A stretch of DNA of 64,000 nucleotides from Amycolatopsis sp. CA-230715 (GTDB lineage Bacteria; Actinomycetota; Actinomycetes; Mycobacteriales; Pseudonocardiaceae), in NCBI RefSeq assembly GCF_018736145.1, contig NZ_CP059997.1, positions 8,865,501-8,929,500 on the forward strand, read 5' to 3'. The stretch's first letter is position 1. Each line of letters opens with the position of its first letter. The notes beneath the pieces were generated by a model, which saw only the letters and a program-made list of their open reading frames with translations, ran no database searches and was not told the origin of the DNA. Positions 33,984-42,858 of the stretch are shown piece by piece. The position numbers and the translations under genes are program-made.

Positions 33984-34622
33984 GTGGTGGAGGGTGCGCT
34001 GGTCGAGGTGCCCACACGCGCGGTCACGGGAATGGACCGGCGCGTGTTCGGGGAGTTCGTCGGGCCGCGGGGCGAGCTGGCGTCGTACGCGTTCGGCTGG
34101 ACCACCGGGTCGGATCCGCACGTCGCCCGTCTGTCGATCGGAATCGGCGCGGGTGATCCCGGCGGCGGCACTTTCCACGCCATCATCTTCGATAACGAGG
34201 ACGAGCATGCGTTCTCGCTGACCGACGAGCCGTTCGAGCGAGTGCCGCAGGGCGGCCCGGACCTGACCGCGGACGAGGCGCGCGCCTATGAGGATCTGCC
34301 GTTCGTCTGGTGGATGACCGACGAGATCATGCAGCGCGATCGGCGGGCCTGGTGGATGCGGCACTGGCTGCAGGGAACCACCTGTATCCAGACCCTCGAG
34401 GTCTTCGAGCGCCGCGAGCCCATCTTGTTCGTCCAGCACGAGGCCGATGACGGCATCTGGCAGCTGATCGGCGCCTCCGACGCGGACGGCAGCACCGGCA
34501 AGATCGGGCACCTGCACCACGCAATCGACGAAGATCAAAGCCTGATCGACATCCTCGATCTGCCACCCGGTGGCAGTGCGACACGAACGGGCGCCGGAAG
34601 TCCTTGGACCGGCCGCTACTAG
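33984..34622 (+). CDS. Hypothetical protein, about 212 residues
   Basis: A GTG start at 33984 (GGAG upstream) opens a 212-residue acidic protein without a signal peptide, membrane segment or recognisable catalytic motif. The coding character is good: GC-rich third positions and aromatic-rich stretches such as LPFVWWMTDEIMQRDRRAWWMRHWLQ. I do not recognise a family. It stands alone between an SCO6745-type gene and GrpB, with no apparent operon partner. Confidence 0.6.
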   Translation: MVEGALVEVPTRAVTGMDRRVFGEFVGPRGELASYAFGWTTGSDPHVARLSIGIGAGDPGGGTFHAIIFDNEDEHAFSLTDEPFERVPQGGPDLTADEARAYEDLPFVWWMTDEIMQRDRRAWWMRHWLQGTTCIQTLEVFERREPILFVQHEADDGIWQLIGASDADGSTGKIGHLHHAIDEDQSLIDILDLPPGGSATRTGAGSPWTGRY

Positions 34623-34922
34623 ACCCGCCTACTCGCTCAGTCTGGTGGGTGGTGTGCTGACCGCGCTGACCCGTGCTCCCCGGAATTCGATCCGGGTGTC
34701 GTGCCCCAGCGGAACGTTGAGGTAGAGCCAATACGCGTCGCGGCGCCGGAAGCGGCCCAACGAAACTACGTGCGTCCCGGACCGTCGCGCGGCGCGCAGG
34801 TACTGCCCCGTCGTCGTGTTGGCATGCGGGGTCCCCGATGGCGCCGCGATCTCGCTCCTGGGAAGCCGGGTTCGCGCGCAAAAGGGTCGGTTCCCCGACG
34901 GGCTACTGCTACGTTGCCACGG
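34623..34922. other. Intergenic stretch with possible coding remnant
   Basis: 300 bp separate the hypothetical gene from GrpB. On the minus strand the first half translates to a protein-like segment (FRRRDAYWLYLNVPLGHDTR) ending at a stop near 34629, but I find no credible start codon or Shine-Dalgarno. It is either a decayed gene fragment or chance. Confidence 0.3.
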
Positions 34923-35510
34923 GTGCCCACCTTCGAGGAGATCACCCGACACCGCGACCCCGACCCGGCCGAGAACCCGTGGGTGAACGGGCCCCCACCG
35001 CCGGAGACGGTGTCGATCGTCGCCTACCGGCCTGAGTGGCCGCGCCGCTACCAGGCTGTGGCGGAGGAGATCCGCGCGGCGCTCGGCTCGGCGGTGGTGG
35101 ACATCGAGCATGTCGGGTCGACCTCCGTCGAAGGACTGGCCGCCAAGGACGTCATCGACATCGACCTCACGGTGGCCGATCCCCGCGACGAGGAGCGGTA
35201 CGTCCCGCCGCTCACGTGGATCGGCTACCTCCTCACGGTTCGGGAGCCGTCCTGGCACGAGCACCGGTGCCTGAGGCTGGCCGAACCTCGCGTGAACCTG
35301 CACGTGTTCGGACCGGACTGCGCGGAGGCCATCCGGCACCGCATGTTCCGCGACTGGTTGCGCGCCCACCCCGAGGACCGCGCGCAGTACGAGAACGCCA
35401 AACGGGCGGCGGTCCCCGGAGGCGGGAGCGTCATGGACTACAACGCGCGCAAGGAGGAGACCGTCCGCGCGATCTACGACCGGCTCTTCCGCGCGGCGGG
35501 AATGCTTTAG
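34923..35510 (+). CDS. GrpB family protein (UPF0157, nucleotidyltransferase-like)
   Basis: A 195-residue GrpB/UPF0157 protein: VSIVAYRPEWPRRYQAVAEEIRAALG, IEHVGSTSVEGLAAKDVIDIDLTV (the GS plus paired Asp pattern of the nucleotidyltransferase fold), EHRCLRLAEPRVNLHVF and the C-terminal DYNARKEETVRAIYDRL. The biochemical role of the family is poorly defined. GTG 34923 matches the usual N-terminus. It appears to be a housekeeping or stress gene unrelated to the NRPS cluster. Confidence 0.88.
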   Translation: MPTFEEITRHRDPDPAENPWVNGPPPPETVSIVAYRPEWPRRYQAVAEEIRAALGSAVVDIEHVGSTSVEGLAAKDVIDIDLTVADPRDEERYVPPLTWIGYLLTVREPSWHEHRCLRLAEPRVNLHVFGPDCAEAIRHRMFRDWLRAHPEDRAQYENAKRAAVPGGGSVMDYNARKEETVRAIYDRLFRAAGML

Positions 35511-35539
35511 GCACCCGACAGGAAGGAACCAGGAGAACC

Positions 35540-35635
35540 GTTGTCGGGCGCCGGACCATAGCCGCGGTCGACCTGATCTTCCTGGCCGGTCTCGGTATTG
35601 CTGTTTCCGCTTTTCTCGCCGCAATTCTCCCCTGA
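35540..35635 (+). pseudogene. Short hydrophobic ORF without a start codon, possible remnant
   Basis: An AGGAG sequence (35531-35535) precedes an open frame whose first codons are GTT GTC and which encodes about 31 residues ending in a transmembrane-like segment (DLIFLAGLGIAVSAFLAAIL). There is no ATG, GTG or TTG in frame between the ribosome-site-like sequence and the hydrophobic part. It could be the decayed remnant of a membrane peptide gene whose start codon mutated, or coincidence. Confidence 0.25.
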
Positions 35636-35735
35636 GTGTACTGGTTTTCGCGGTGGAGGACCGGAGTCGATCGCTGACGTTGCGCGCACGGTGTATCACG
35701 GCGATCGAACGTCCGCTTCTGCCGCCGAGTGAATA

Positions 35736-36626
35736 TCAGCCGAGCGCTCGAATTTCGGTCGCCAGCTTCTCCTGGCTGGCGGCCCACGACGCCAACAGGG
35801 CCAGACCGTCCGCGGTCGCGGTGCCGGCGGGCGCGGTGTAGACGATCAGGAGCAGGCCGGGGTCGGCGGGCAGATCCATCGACTCGACGTCCAGATCGAG
35901 CTGGCCCACTACCGGATGGTGCATGCTCTTCCGTCCGGACCGATGGAGCCGAACGTCCTGAGACGCCCACCGCTGCCGAAACAGTTCACTGCGTGTCGAC
36001 AGTTCACCGACCAGGGCGATCAGCTCCTCGTCGTGCGGATTACGGCCGGCTTCCATGCGTAGCTTCGCGGCCACATCGCAGACGATTCGGTCGTAATCGA
36101 CGAAGAACGCTTTCGCCGCTTCGGGATCCAGGTACACGAACCGCGCGGTGTTCGCCGGCCGTCGCTTGTCGGCCAGCACCGGTGAATACAGTGCGCGGGC
36201 AAGGTGATTCATGGCCAGCACGTCATAACGGCCGTTGCAAATCCACGCCGGCGCATCGGCGATGGCGTCGAGCACCTGCTGAAGTGCCGGACGCACCGTC
36301 ACGGCGGGCCGACGGCGGCGTCGGCCGCCGGGCGCCCTGGACTGCCGCGCGAGGTGGAACAGGTGATCGCGCTCCGCCTCGTCGAGGTGCAAGGCAGCGG
36401 CCAACGCTTCGAGCACCCCGTCGGAGGCACCGGCGAGGCTGCCGCGCTCCATGCGCACGTAGTAGTCGACCGATACCCCGGCCAGGAGCGCGACCTCCTC
36501 GCGGCGCAGACCTTTGACCCGACGGTGGCCGCCGTACGCGGGCAGACCGGCCCGCTCGGGGGTGATCCGCGCGCGACGCGAACTCAGGAATTCCTTGATC
36601 TCGGTGCGCAGGTCGATCGTGGCCAC
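35736..36626 (-). CDS. XRE-type HTH regulator with MmyB-like ligand-binding domain
   Basis: A 296-residue regulator. The N-terminal HTH is unusually clear (GGHRRVKGLRREEVALLAGVSVDYYVRMERG), followed by the MmyB-like domain (LQQVLDAIADAPAWICNGRYDVLAMNHLARAL ... FVYLDPEAAKAFF ... HDEELIALVGEL). This is a common actinobacterial type that often controls a neighbouring dehydrogenase or SDR gene. GTG 36626 is chosen because homologues begin near the RTEIKEFLSSRRARITPE segment. It is co-directional with the SDR gene upstream of it. Relevance to biosynthesis is doubtful. Confidence 0.88.
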   Translation of the reverse strand: MATIDLRTEIKEFLSSRRARITPERAGLPAYGGHRRVKGLRREEVALLAGVSVDYYVRMERGSLAGASDGVLEALAAALHLDEAERDHLFHLARQSRAPGGRRRRRPAVTVRPALQQVLDAIADAPAWICNGRYDVLAMNHLARALYSPVLADKRRPANTARFVYLDPEAAKAFFVDYDRIVCDVAAKLRMEAGRNPHDEELIALVGELSTRSELFRQRWASQDVRLHRSGRKSMHHPVVGQLDLDVESMDLPADPGLLLIVYTAPAGTATADGLALLASWAASQEKLATEIRALG

Positions 36627-36684
36627 CCCTTCACCGTAGGTCCTGTCCACAGGCGAAGGGAGGTTCTGCTGGTCCCCCCAACTC

Positions 36685-37488
36685 CTAAGTGCCTGATGCG
36701 GTCGCGGCGATGCCGCCGTCGACCGGGATGATGGCGCCCGTCAGGTACGACCCGGCCTGGCTGGCGAGGAACACGGCGATACCGGCCATGTCGTCGTCGC
36801 GGCCGAGTCGGCGCAGCGGGGCCTTCGCCGCGATCTTGTCGCCGACGGCCTCGAGCGTGGACGCCATCATCTGCGACGGGAACGGTCCTGGGGCTACCGC
36901 GTTCACGGTGACGTGCTGTGGGCCGAGTTCCCTGGCAAGCACCCTGGTGAGTTGATGGAGTGCCGCTTTGCTGCTGGCGTAGGAGTAGTTGGGCGACTCG
37001 GCGACGTGGATGGCGGCGATACTGCCGATGTTGATGATCCGCGCGGGATCATCGGCGGTGCCCGCCCGGCGAAGTGCCGGGAGCAGCGCCTGCACCAGCC
37101 AGAACGGCGCCTTGAGGTTGAGGTCGACCACTGTGTCCCATGCCTCGGCCGGGAACGTCTCCAGCGGCTCGCGCCACATCGCTCCCGCGTTGTTGACGAG
37201 GATGTCCAGGCGTTCCGAGTCGGCCTTGACGAGATCAGCGAGGCGCTGACACTCGTCGTGCCTGGACAGGTCGGCGGGGAATGCTTGAACATCGCCGAAT
37301 TCGGACAGCAGACGCCGTGCCTCCGCGCACGCGTCCGCGTTGCGTGAACTGATGATGACGCGAGCGCCCGCCTGCAGAAGGCCGCGCGCGATCATCATCC
37401 CGATTCCCTTGGTGCCGCCGGTGACGAGTGCGTACTTCCCACTCAGATCGAAAAGGTCTGCGTGAGTGGTGAACTGGTTGTCCGCCAT
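36685..37488 (-). CDS. Short-chain dehydrogenase/reductase
   Basis: A 267-residue classical SDR: LVTGGTKGIGMMIARGL cofactor loop (TGxxxGxG), LDILVNNAGAMWREP (NNAG), the catalytic Ser in IINIGSIAAI, Tyr/Lys in YSYASSKAALHQL and PGPFPSQMM. It interconverts an alcohol and a ketone using NAD(P)H. ATG 37488 has AAAGGAA upstream. It lies 125 bp downstream of the PucR regulator gene on the same strand. With the nearby Baeyer-Villiger monooxygenase and hydrolase it suggests an alcohol-ketone-ester-acid degradation route. Confidence 0.9.
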   Translation of the reverse strand: MADNQFTTHADLFDLSGKYALVTGGTKGIGMMIARGLLQAGARVIISSRNADACAEARRLLSEFGDVQAFPADLSRHDECQRLADLVKADSERLDILVNNAGAMWREPLETFPAEAWDTVVDLNLKAPFWLVQALLPALRRAGTADDPARIINIGSIAAIHVAESPNYSYASSKAALHQLTRVLARELGPQHVTVNAVAPGPFPSQMMASTLEAVGDKIAAKAPLRRLGRDDDMAGIAVFLASQAGSYLTGAIIPVDGGIAATASGT

Positions 37489-37613
37489 TGGTTTTTGTTC
37501 CTTTTGTCGTGGAAGCAGGTGCGGCCGGAAGCCGACTCGCACAGGTTGACAGGCGTCCTGGACGGCCGGGAGATCCTGGTGATACCGGTACTGTGAGAGC
37601 CTTGGTGACCAGT

Positions 37614-38846
37614 TCAGCTGGAACTGGCCGCCATGACCTCCGGCGCGATGTCCAGCACCAGCAGTGCGGCCGCGACATGGGTGGGGTTGTTCTCGACCTT
37701 GACGACCGAGAGTTCGTTGGCGCGCGAGACTCGCCGCTCCACGGTGTTGCGGTGTGCGTAGAGGTTGGCGGCCGCCCGCGTGGTGTTGAAGCCGCACTGC
37801 ACGTAGGTGAGGAGTGCTTGCCGTAGCGCCGGGTCGGCTTCGGCCAGCGGACCGAGAGTGTTGATGACGAATCGGCGTGCGCCGGCGCGGTCTTTCGTGA
37901 GGGCGTCGATCAACTCGACCTCCGCGTAGGCCGTGAATCGCCGTTCGGAGCCGAGCCGGACGATCAGCGCCTGGGCCGAGAGGGCGTCCTGGTGGCTGGC
38001 CCGGAACCCGTCGAGCCCGCGTCCTGGCCTTCCCGCTGAGACGCGAACCTCGTTGGCTGCCACGATCTTCTCCACCGGGTGCAGGTCCGGGGCGTCCGCT
38101 CCGGACAGCCAGATCCAGCGCGAGGTGGTGCTGGAACGGGCGACCAGCGTGCTTCGGCTCGCGTCGGCGGAGCGCAGGGCCGCGGTCGCTTCCTCCAGGG
38201 AGTCCTGCTGGCCGGGATCGTCGACCCACAGCACGAGACCCACGTGCCACCGCGCCATCCGGTAGCGCAGGCGCCCCTCGGCGAATTCCTCCGACACCGG
38301 CGCCCCGCTGGCGATCATCTGGATCAGGGCGATCGCTTCGGCGTCCGCGTTGCCCATCGCGGCGGCGAGGCTGGTCTCGTGCAGGGTCGCGACCGAGTCG
38401 AGGGCGTACTGCACCAGCGACTTCGCCGACACGTCCAGGACGTCCACGAGCAGGTCCCGGTCCGCGCAGTGCGCCGAGCATTCCTCCAGCCAGCGGCGCC
38501 AGCCGATCCCCAGCGCCGCCCGCCACCCCTCGGCGAAGTCGGGTGCGATCCCGCGGGCGACGAGATCGCCGATGTACGCGGTGATCCGCGGGCCGACGTA
38601 GGGCTCCACCCGTTGTCCAGGGCGCTGGATGTTCGAGGTCAGCCACTGGACGAGATCCGACCGGTTCAGCTCGCGGTCCTCCTCGCCCAGCGACGCGTCC
38701 GTGAGCACCACCGGGTTGTAGTGCACCCGGCGGGTGGACGCGGAGAGGACTTCGGCCAGCGCGTCGGTGTCCGCCACGAGCCGCTGGGACACGGCCCGGA
38801 TCGCCTCCGCGGCCTCGGCGGTGGGCGGGGGCCACAGCTCTTCCAT
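37614..38846 (-). CDS. PucR-family transcriptional regulator
   Basis: A 410-residue regulator with a GGDEF-like/sensor middle region and the PucR-type C-terminal HTH (ALLTYVQCGFNTTRAAANLYAHRNTVERRVSRANEL). Family members control catabolic genes for purines, amines and related nitrogen compounds in response to a pathway metabolite. It is divergent from the FAD-monooxygenase operon at 39013 across a 166-bp region that contains a 13-bp palindrome, so it probably regulates that operon and perhaps the SDR gene behind it. Confidence 0.85.
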   Translation of the reverse strand: MEELWPPPTAEAAEAIRAVSQRLVADTDALAEVLSASTRRVHYNPVVLTDASLGEEDRELNRSDLVQWLTSNIQRPGQRVEPYVGPRITAYIGDLVARGIAPDFAEGWRAALGIGWRRWLEECSAHCADRDLLVDVLDVSAKSLVQYALDSVATLHETSLAAAMGNADAEAIALIQMIASGAPVSEEFAEGRLRYRMARWHVGLVLWVDDPGQQDSLEEATAALRSADASRSTLVARSSTTSRWIWLSGADAPDLHPVEKIVAANEVRVSAGRPGRGLDGFRASHQDALSAQALIVRLGSERRFTAYAEVELIDALTKDRAGARRFVINTLGPLAEADPALRQALLTYVQCGFNTTRAAANLYAHRNTVERRVSRANELSVVKVENNPTHVAAALLVLDIAPEVMAASSS

Positions 38847-38898
38847 CCCCGAAGTGTGCCTCGCCTCCCGCGCATCGGCACGGCATGCGCCGGGAGGA

Positions 38899-38911
38899 GT
38901 GCATCGTGCAC
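38899..38911. promoter_or_regulatory. 13-bp palindrome, candidate PucR operator
   Basis: GTGCA-TCG-TGCAC is a perfect inverted repeat in the divergent promoter region between the PucR gene and the monooxygenase operon. Position and symmetry suit an operator. There is no direct evidence for which protein binds. Confidence 0.4.
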
Positions 38912-39012
38912 CGGCTCCGGGCGAAACCGGTGCTCGCTGTCGTTGTGACCCGGAGTCACGGCTCGCGACAGTGAAGCCACATCAGCAGCCGGCTCAGCGA
39001 GGAGAGGCAACC

Positions 39013-40536
39013 ATGACAGCTGAGGTGTCGGACGCGGTCGAGGAGTTCGACGTCGTCGTCATCGGCGCGGGAATCTCCGGGATCGGCGCGGCCACGTATT
39101 TCAGCCGGGAACTGCCCGGCAAATCGCTCGTCGTGCTGGAGGGCCGCGACAGCATCGGCGGCACCTGGGATCTTTTCCGCTACCCGGGCATCCGGTCCGA
39201 CTCGGACCTGCACACCTTCGGCTACGAGTTCAAGCCGTGGCGCCACGAGGCCGCGATCGCGGACGCTCCGCTGATCCGGGAGTACCTCCAGGAAACGGTG
39301 GAGGAGAACGACCTGAAGCGGCTGATCAGGCTGCGCCACCGGGTCGTCAGGGCGGAATGGTCCACAGTGGACTCGCGGTGGACGCTCGGCGTCGAGGCGA
39401 CGGATCCCGTCACGGGAACGGCCGCGACGAAGACGATCCGGGCGGGCTGGGTGTTCGCCGCCACCGGTTATTACCGGTACGACAAGGGTTTCACCCCGGA
39501 GTTCCCCGGACGCGACGACTTCGAGGGACAGATCGTGCATCCGCAGCACTGGCCCGAAAACCTCGACTACCGCGGCAAGAAGGTCGTCGTCATCGGCAGC
39601 GGCGCGACCGCGGTGACGCTGGTGCCCGCGATGGCAGGCGATGCCCAGCACGTCACGATGCTGCAGCGCACGCCCACTTACATCATGTCGCTGGCCCGCG
39701 TCGACCGGCTCGCGTTGACTCTCACGAAGCTGTTGGGAGAAAAGCGCGGGTACGCCGCGACGAGATTCAAGAACATCTGGGTCGAACACGGGATCGTCAA
39801 GGGCCTGCGCGCGTTCCCGAAGATCGGGCGCGCGCTGATCCGGCGGGAGAACCTCAAGCGGCTGCCAAAGGGGTTCGATGTCGACAAGCATTTCACCCCG
39901 CCGTACGACCCGTGGGACCAGCGGCTGTGCCTGGCCCCGGACGGCGATTTCTTCGACGCGATCTCGGCGGGCACCGCCTCGGTCGTCACCGAGGCCATCA
40001 CGAGGTTCAGCGAACGCGGCATCGTCCTGGCCTCGGGTGAGGAACTGGAAGCCGACATCATCGTCACCGCGACCGGGTTGACCATGCGGCTCTTCGACGG
40101 GATGCCGATCGTGGTCGACGGGCGCGAGACCGACATCGCGGACTCGGTCTCCTACCGCGGGATGCTGCTGAGCGGGATTCCCAACTGGGCCATGGCGATC
40201 GGCTACACGACCTCGTCGTGGACGCTCAAGGTGAGCCTGATGTGCCGCTACTTCATCGATCTGGTCCGGCACATGGACGCGCACGGCTACGACCGGGTGG
40301 TCCCGGTCGCGGTGCCGGGGATGCCGCGAAGGCCGGTCATGGATCTTCAGTCCGGCTACGCCAAGCGCGCCGAGAAGCGGTTGCCCAAGCAAGGGGACGC
40401 CGCGCCGTGGCGGATGGCGATGTCCTACCCCGAGGACGCCAAGGCGCTACGCGGCCCGGTCGCCGACGAGAACCTCGAGTTCGGCGCGGCCCGCTCGGCG
40501 GTGCTGCCCGGGGAGAGGCGGTCGGCCCATGTCTGA
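39013..40536 (+). CDS. EthA-like Baeyer-Villiger monooxygenase (FAD, NADPH)
   Basis: A 507-residue class B flavoprotein. Visible: FAD loop VVVIGAGISGIGAATYF near residue 15, GGTWDLFRYPGIRSDSDLHTFGYEF, the type I BVMO fingerprint FEGQIVHPQHWP from about residue 170, NADPH loop VVVIGSGATAVTLVPAM, and IIVTATGL. These enzymes convert ketones to esters or lactones and oxidise sulfur, as EthA does. ATG 39013 has GGAGAGG upstream. It begins a five-gene operon and overlaps the hydrolase gene by 8 bp. SDR, BVMO and hydrolase together look like ketone catabolism. Confidence 0.9.
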   Translation: MTAEVSDAVEEFDVVVIGAGISGIGAATYFSRELPGKSLVVLEGRDSIGGTWDLFRYPGIRSDSDLHTFGYEFKPWRHEAAIADAPLIREYLQETVEENDLKRLIRLRHRVVRAEWSTVDSRWTLGVEATDPVTGTAATKTIRAGWVFAATGYYRYDKGFTPEFPGRDDFEGQIVHPQHWPENLDYRGKKVVVIGSGATAVTLVPAMAGDAQHVTMLQRTPTYIMSLARVDRLALTLTKLLGEKRGYAATRFKNIWVEHGIVKGLRAFPKIGRALIRRENLKRLPKGFDVDKHFTPPYDPWDQRLCLAPDGDFFDAISAGTASVVTEAITRFSERGIVLASGEELEADIIVTATGLTMRLFDGMPIVVDGRETDIADSVSYRGMLLSGIPNWAMAIGYTTSSWTLKVSLMCRYFIDLVRHMDAHGYDRVVPVAVPGMPRRPVMDLQSGYAKRAEKRLPKQGDAAPWRMAMSYPEDAKALRGPVADENLEFGAARSAVLPGERRSAHV

Positions 40537-41443
40537 AGACCAGTACGCGGCCCTGCCGTCCGGCATGACGATCTGCTTCCGCGACCACGGAGACCAGGCC
40601 GATCCCGCGATCCTGCTCATCGCCGGGTTGGGCGAGGACCTCACCTTCTGGCCCGGCTCGTTCGTCGATTCGCTGGTGGACCGGGGGTTCCGGGTCGTCA
40701 CGATGGACAACCGCGACGTCGGCCAGTCCACGTACGCGGCCACTCCGCCGCCCGCGCTGTGGCGCCAACTGCTCGCACGCCCTCGCGTTGACGCCTACTC
40801 GCTGGCGGACATGGCCGCCGACGCTGTCGGAGTCCTCGACCACCTCGGGATCAAGCAGATTCACCTCGCCGGGCGGTCCATGGGCGGGATGATCGCGCAG
40901 ACGGTCGCCGCGGCCGAACCCGCGCGGGTCCGGTCCCTGACCTCGATCTTCTCGACCACCGGCGCGAAGAAGGTCGGGCAGCCCGCGCTGTCGACGATGC
41001 GGCTGCTCGCCGCCCCGCCGGCGCGGACCAGGACCGCCGCGGTACGCGCCCACCTGCGGATCACCAGCCACGTCGCCGGAACGGGATACCCCATCGACGA
41101 CGCGGCCGAGGCCGCCGTCGTGGCAGGCGGCTGGGATCGCGCCGCCGGAGACCTGGCCGCGGGCACGGCCCGGCAGATCCAGGCGATCCAGGCATCCGGA
41201 GACCGGACCGCCCAGCTGAGCCGGATCACCGCCCCGACCCTCGTGCTCAACGGCGACCGGGATCTGCTGGTCGCCCCCAGCGGCGGCGCGGCGACGGTGA
41301 AGGCGATCCGCTCCGCGCAGCACGTCGTCATTCCCGGCATGGGCCACCACATTCCCGAGGCACTGGTCGAGCCCATCACCCAATACATCTCGGAACACGC
41401 CAAACGCGTGACCGAAGGGGGAAACCATGCCCGGATTTCCTGA
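40529..41443 (+). CDS. Alpha/beta-hydrolase
   Basis: A 304-residue hydrolase: LLIAGLGEDLTFWPGSFVDSLVDRGFRVVTMDNRDVGQS, nucleophile Ser117 in LAGRSMGGMIAQTVA, acid in LVLNGDRDLLV, and catalytic His in IPGMGHHIPEAL. It probably cleaves the ester or lactone made by the overlapping Baeyer-Villiger monooxygenase. Overlap with that gene is 8 bp, and the next oxidase gene follows within 16 bp. Confidence 0.88.
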   Translation: MSEDQYAALPSGMTICFRDHGDQADPAILLIAGLGEDLTFWPGSFVDSLVDRGFRVVTMDNRDVGQSTYAATPPPALWRQLLARPRVDAYSLADMAADAVGVLDHLGIKQIHLAGRSMGGMIAQTVAAAEPARVRSLTSIFSTTGAKKVGQPALSTMRLLAAPPARTRTAAVRAHLRITSHVAGTGYPIDDAAEAAVVAGGWDRAAGDLAAGTARQIQAIQASGDRTAQLSRITAPTLVLNGDRDLLVAPSGGAATVKAIRSAQHVVIPGMGHHIPEALVEPITQYISEHAKRVTEGGNHARIS

Positions 41444-41458
41444 ACGGAGCACAGCGTC

Positions 41459-42805
41459 ATGAGGATCGACAACGTCGAGTACAGCACTTTCAGCGGCTGG
41501 ATCGATCCGCCCGCCGACGTCCTCCCGAGCCTGGACGGCGACCTGTCGTGCGATGTCGTGGTCGTCGGCGGGGGCATGGGCGGCATGGCGACGGCGCTGC
41601 GGCTCGCCGAGCGCGGCAAGGACGTGGTGCTGCTGGAGGCCGAGTTCTGCGGCTACGGTTCCAGTTCGCGCAACGGCGGCCAGATCGCGAGCGTGCCGGG
41701 CGGGGATCTCCGCCTGCTGAGCCTCTTCTATACCAAGAAGGTGCCCGGCATGGTGCGGCTGGCCGAGAATTCCGCGAGCTTCACCGAAGACCTCATCAAC
41801 ACTCACAGCATCGACTGCGACTACGAGCCCAACGGCCTGGCGTTCGCCGCCGTGGGACCCGGGCAGATGTTTCGCACGCGGACCTTGGCGGCGATTCTCC
41901 GCCGCGCGGGCGGACGCGGTCACGTCGGCACGAGCAAGGAACTCGGCATTCCCCGCAATTTCGTCGGCGGCATGCGCGAGGCCGTGGGCGGAATGCTGAA
42001 CCCGGGCAAGCTGAGCCGGGGAGTACGCCGCGCCCTGATCTCGTCACCGGCCCGGGTTTTCGAGCAGACGAAGGTCACTGATGTGCGGCGCCACAACGGA
42101 AAGGTCGTTCTCTCGACCCCCGGCGGTACCGTGCGTGCGAACAAGGCGGTGCTCGCGACGAACGCCTACTCGGGGGAGTGGGACATCACCCCCAAGCGCT
42201 TGTCGGTGCCGTTGTGGCTGATCGAGATGGAGACCGAGCCGATCGCCCCGGAGCGCCTCGCCGCGCTGGACTGGACCAGCCGGTCGGGAGTCATCACTCA
42301 GCACCAGGTCATGGAGCACTACCGGCTCACCGCGCGGGGCACCATCGTGTTCGGCGTCCGGCGCGTCGAGCGCGGTATGACTTACCCGTTGCCGGCGAAG
42401 GCCCCGGACCGCGCGATGGTCGAAGAGCTTGCCGGTGCGTTCGCGACCCGTTTCCCCGCCCTCGCCGACATCGCCGTGGAGCGGGCGTGGGGCGGCTGGA
42501 TTGCGATCACCTCGTCCTGGCTGTCGGTCGCCGGGCGGATCAACGACGACATCTACTACTCGATCGCGTGCAACGGGCACGGACTGGCTCAGGCGCCGTA
42601 CGTGGGGTCGCTGATCGCCGACTCCATTGTGGACGGATCACGGCACGAGGATCTCGACGGCATCTGGGCGGAGAAACCGAAGTTCCCGCCCTTCGCGATG
42701 GTCGGCCCGCTCGGCCTGCGCCTGGTGTGGGTACTCGACCGCTTCACCGATCTGATCAACGGCAGCCGCCGCCGCGCCCTCCGAGCAGCCGCTCGGGCGC
42801 GCTGA
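41459..42805 (+). CDS. FAD-dependent amino-acid/amine oxidoreductase (DAO/PuuB-like)
   Basis: A 448-residue DAO-family flavoprotein: VVVVGGGMGGMATALRLAERGKDVVLLEAEFCGYGSSSRNGGQI at the N-terminus (dinucleotide loop plus the SSRNGGQ segment typical of gamma-glutamylputrescine-oxidase-like enzymes), ANKAVLATNAY in the middle and CNGHGLAQAPYVGSLIAD near the C-terminus. It oxidises a primary or secondary amine to imine. It is third in the operon, 16 bp after the hydrolase. The substrate is probably an amine taken up or made by this catabolic unit. Confidence 0.85.
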   Translation: MRIDNVEYSTFSGWIDPPADVLPSLDGDLSCDVVVVGGGMGGMATALRLAERGKDVVLLEAEFCGYGSSSRNGGQIASVPGGDLRLLSLFYTKKVPGMVRLAENSASFTEDLINTHSIDCDYEPNGLAFAAVGPGQMFRTRTLAAILRRAGGRGHVGTSKELGIPRNFVGGMREAVGGMLNPGKLSRGVRRALISSPARVFEQTKVTDVRRHNGKVVLSTPGGTVRANKAVLATNAYSGEWDITPKRLSVPLWLIEMETEPIAPERLAALDWTSRSGVITQHQVMEHYRLTARGTIVFGVRRVERGMTYPLPAKAPDRAMVEELAGAFATRFPALADIAVERAWGGWIAITSSWLSVAGRINDDIYYSIACNGHGLAQAPYVGSLIADSIVDGSRHEDLDGIWAEKPKFPPFAMVGPLGLRLVWVLDRFTDLINGSRRRALRAAARAR

Positions 42806-42858
42806 ACCATCCCCGACCTCTCGCAGCACGTAAACCGTGTGGGCAAAAGGAGAAACGC

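Noticed and set aside
34629..34860. Minus-strand frame with protein-like stretch (RDAYWLYLNVPLGHDTR)
   Set aside because: No start codon or ribosome-binding site in frame and no family recognised; kept only as a note on the intergenic stretch.
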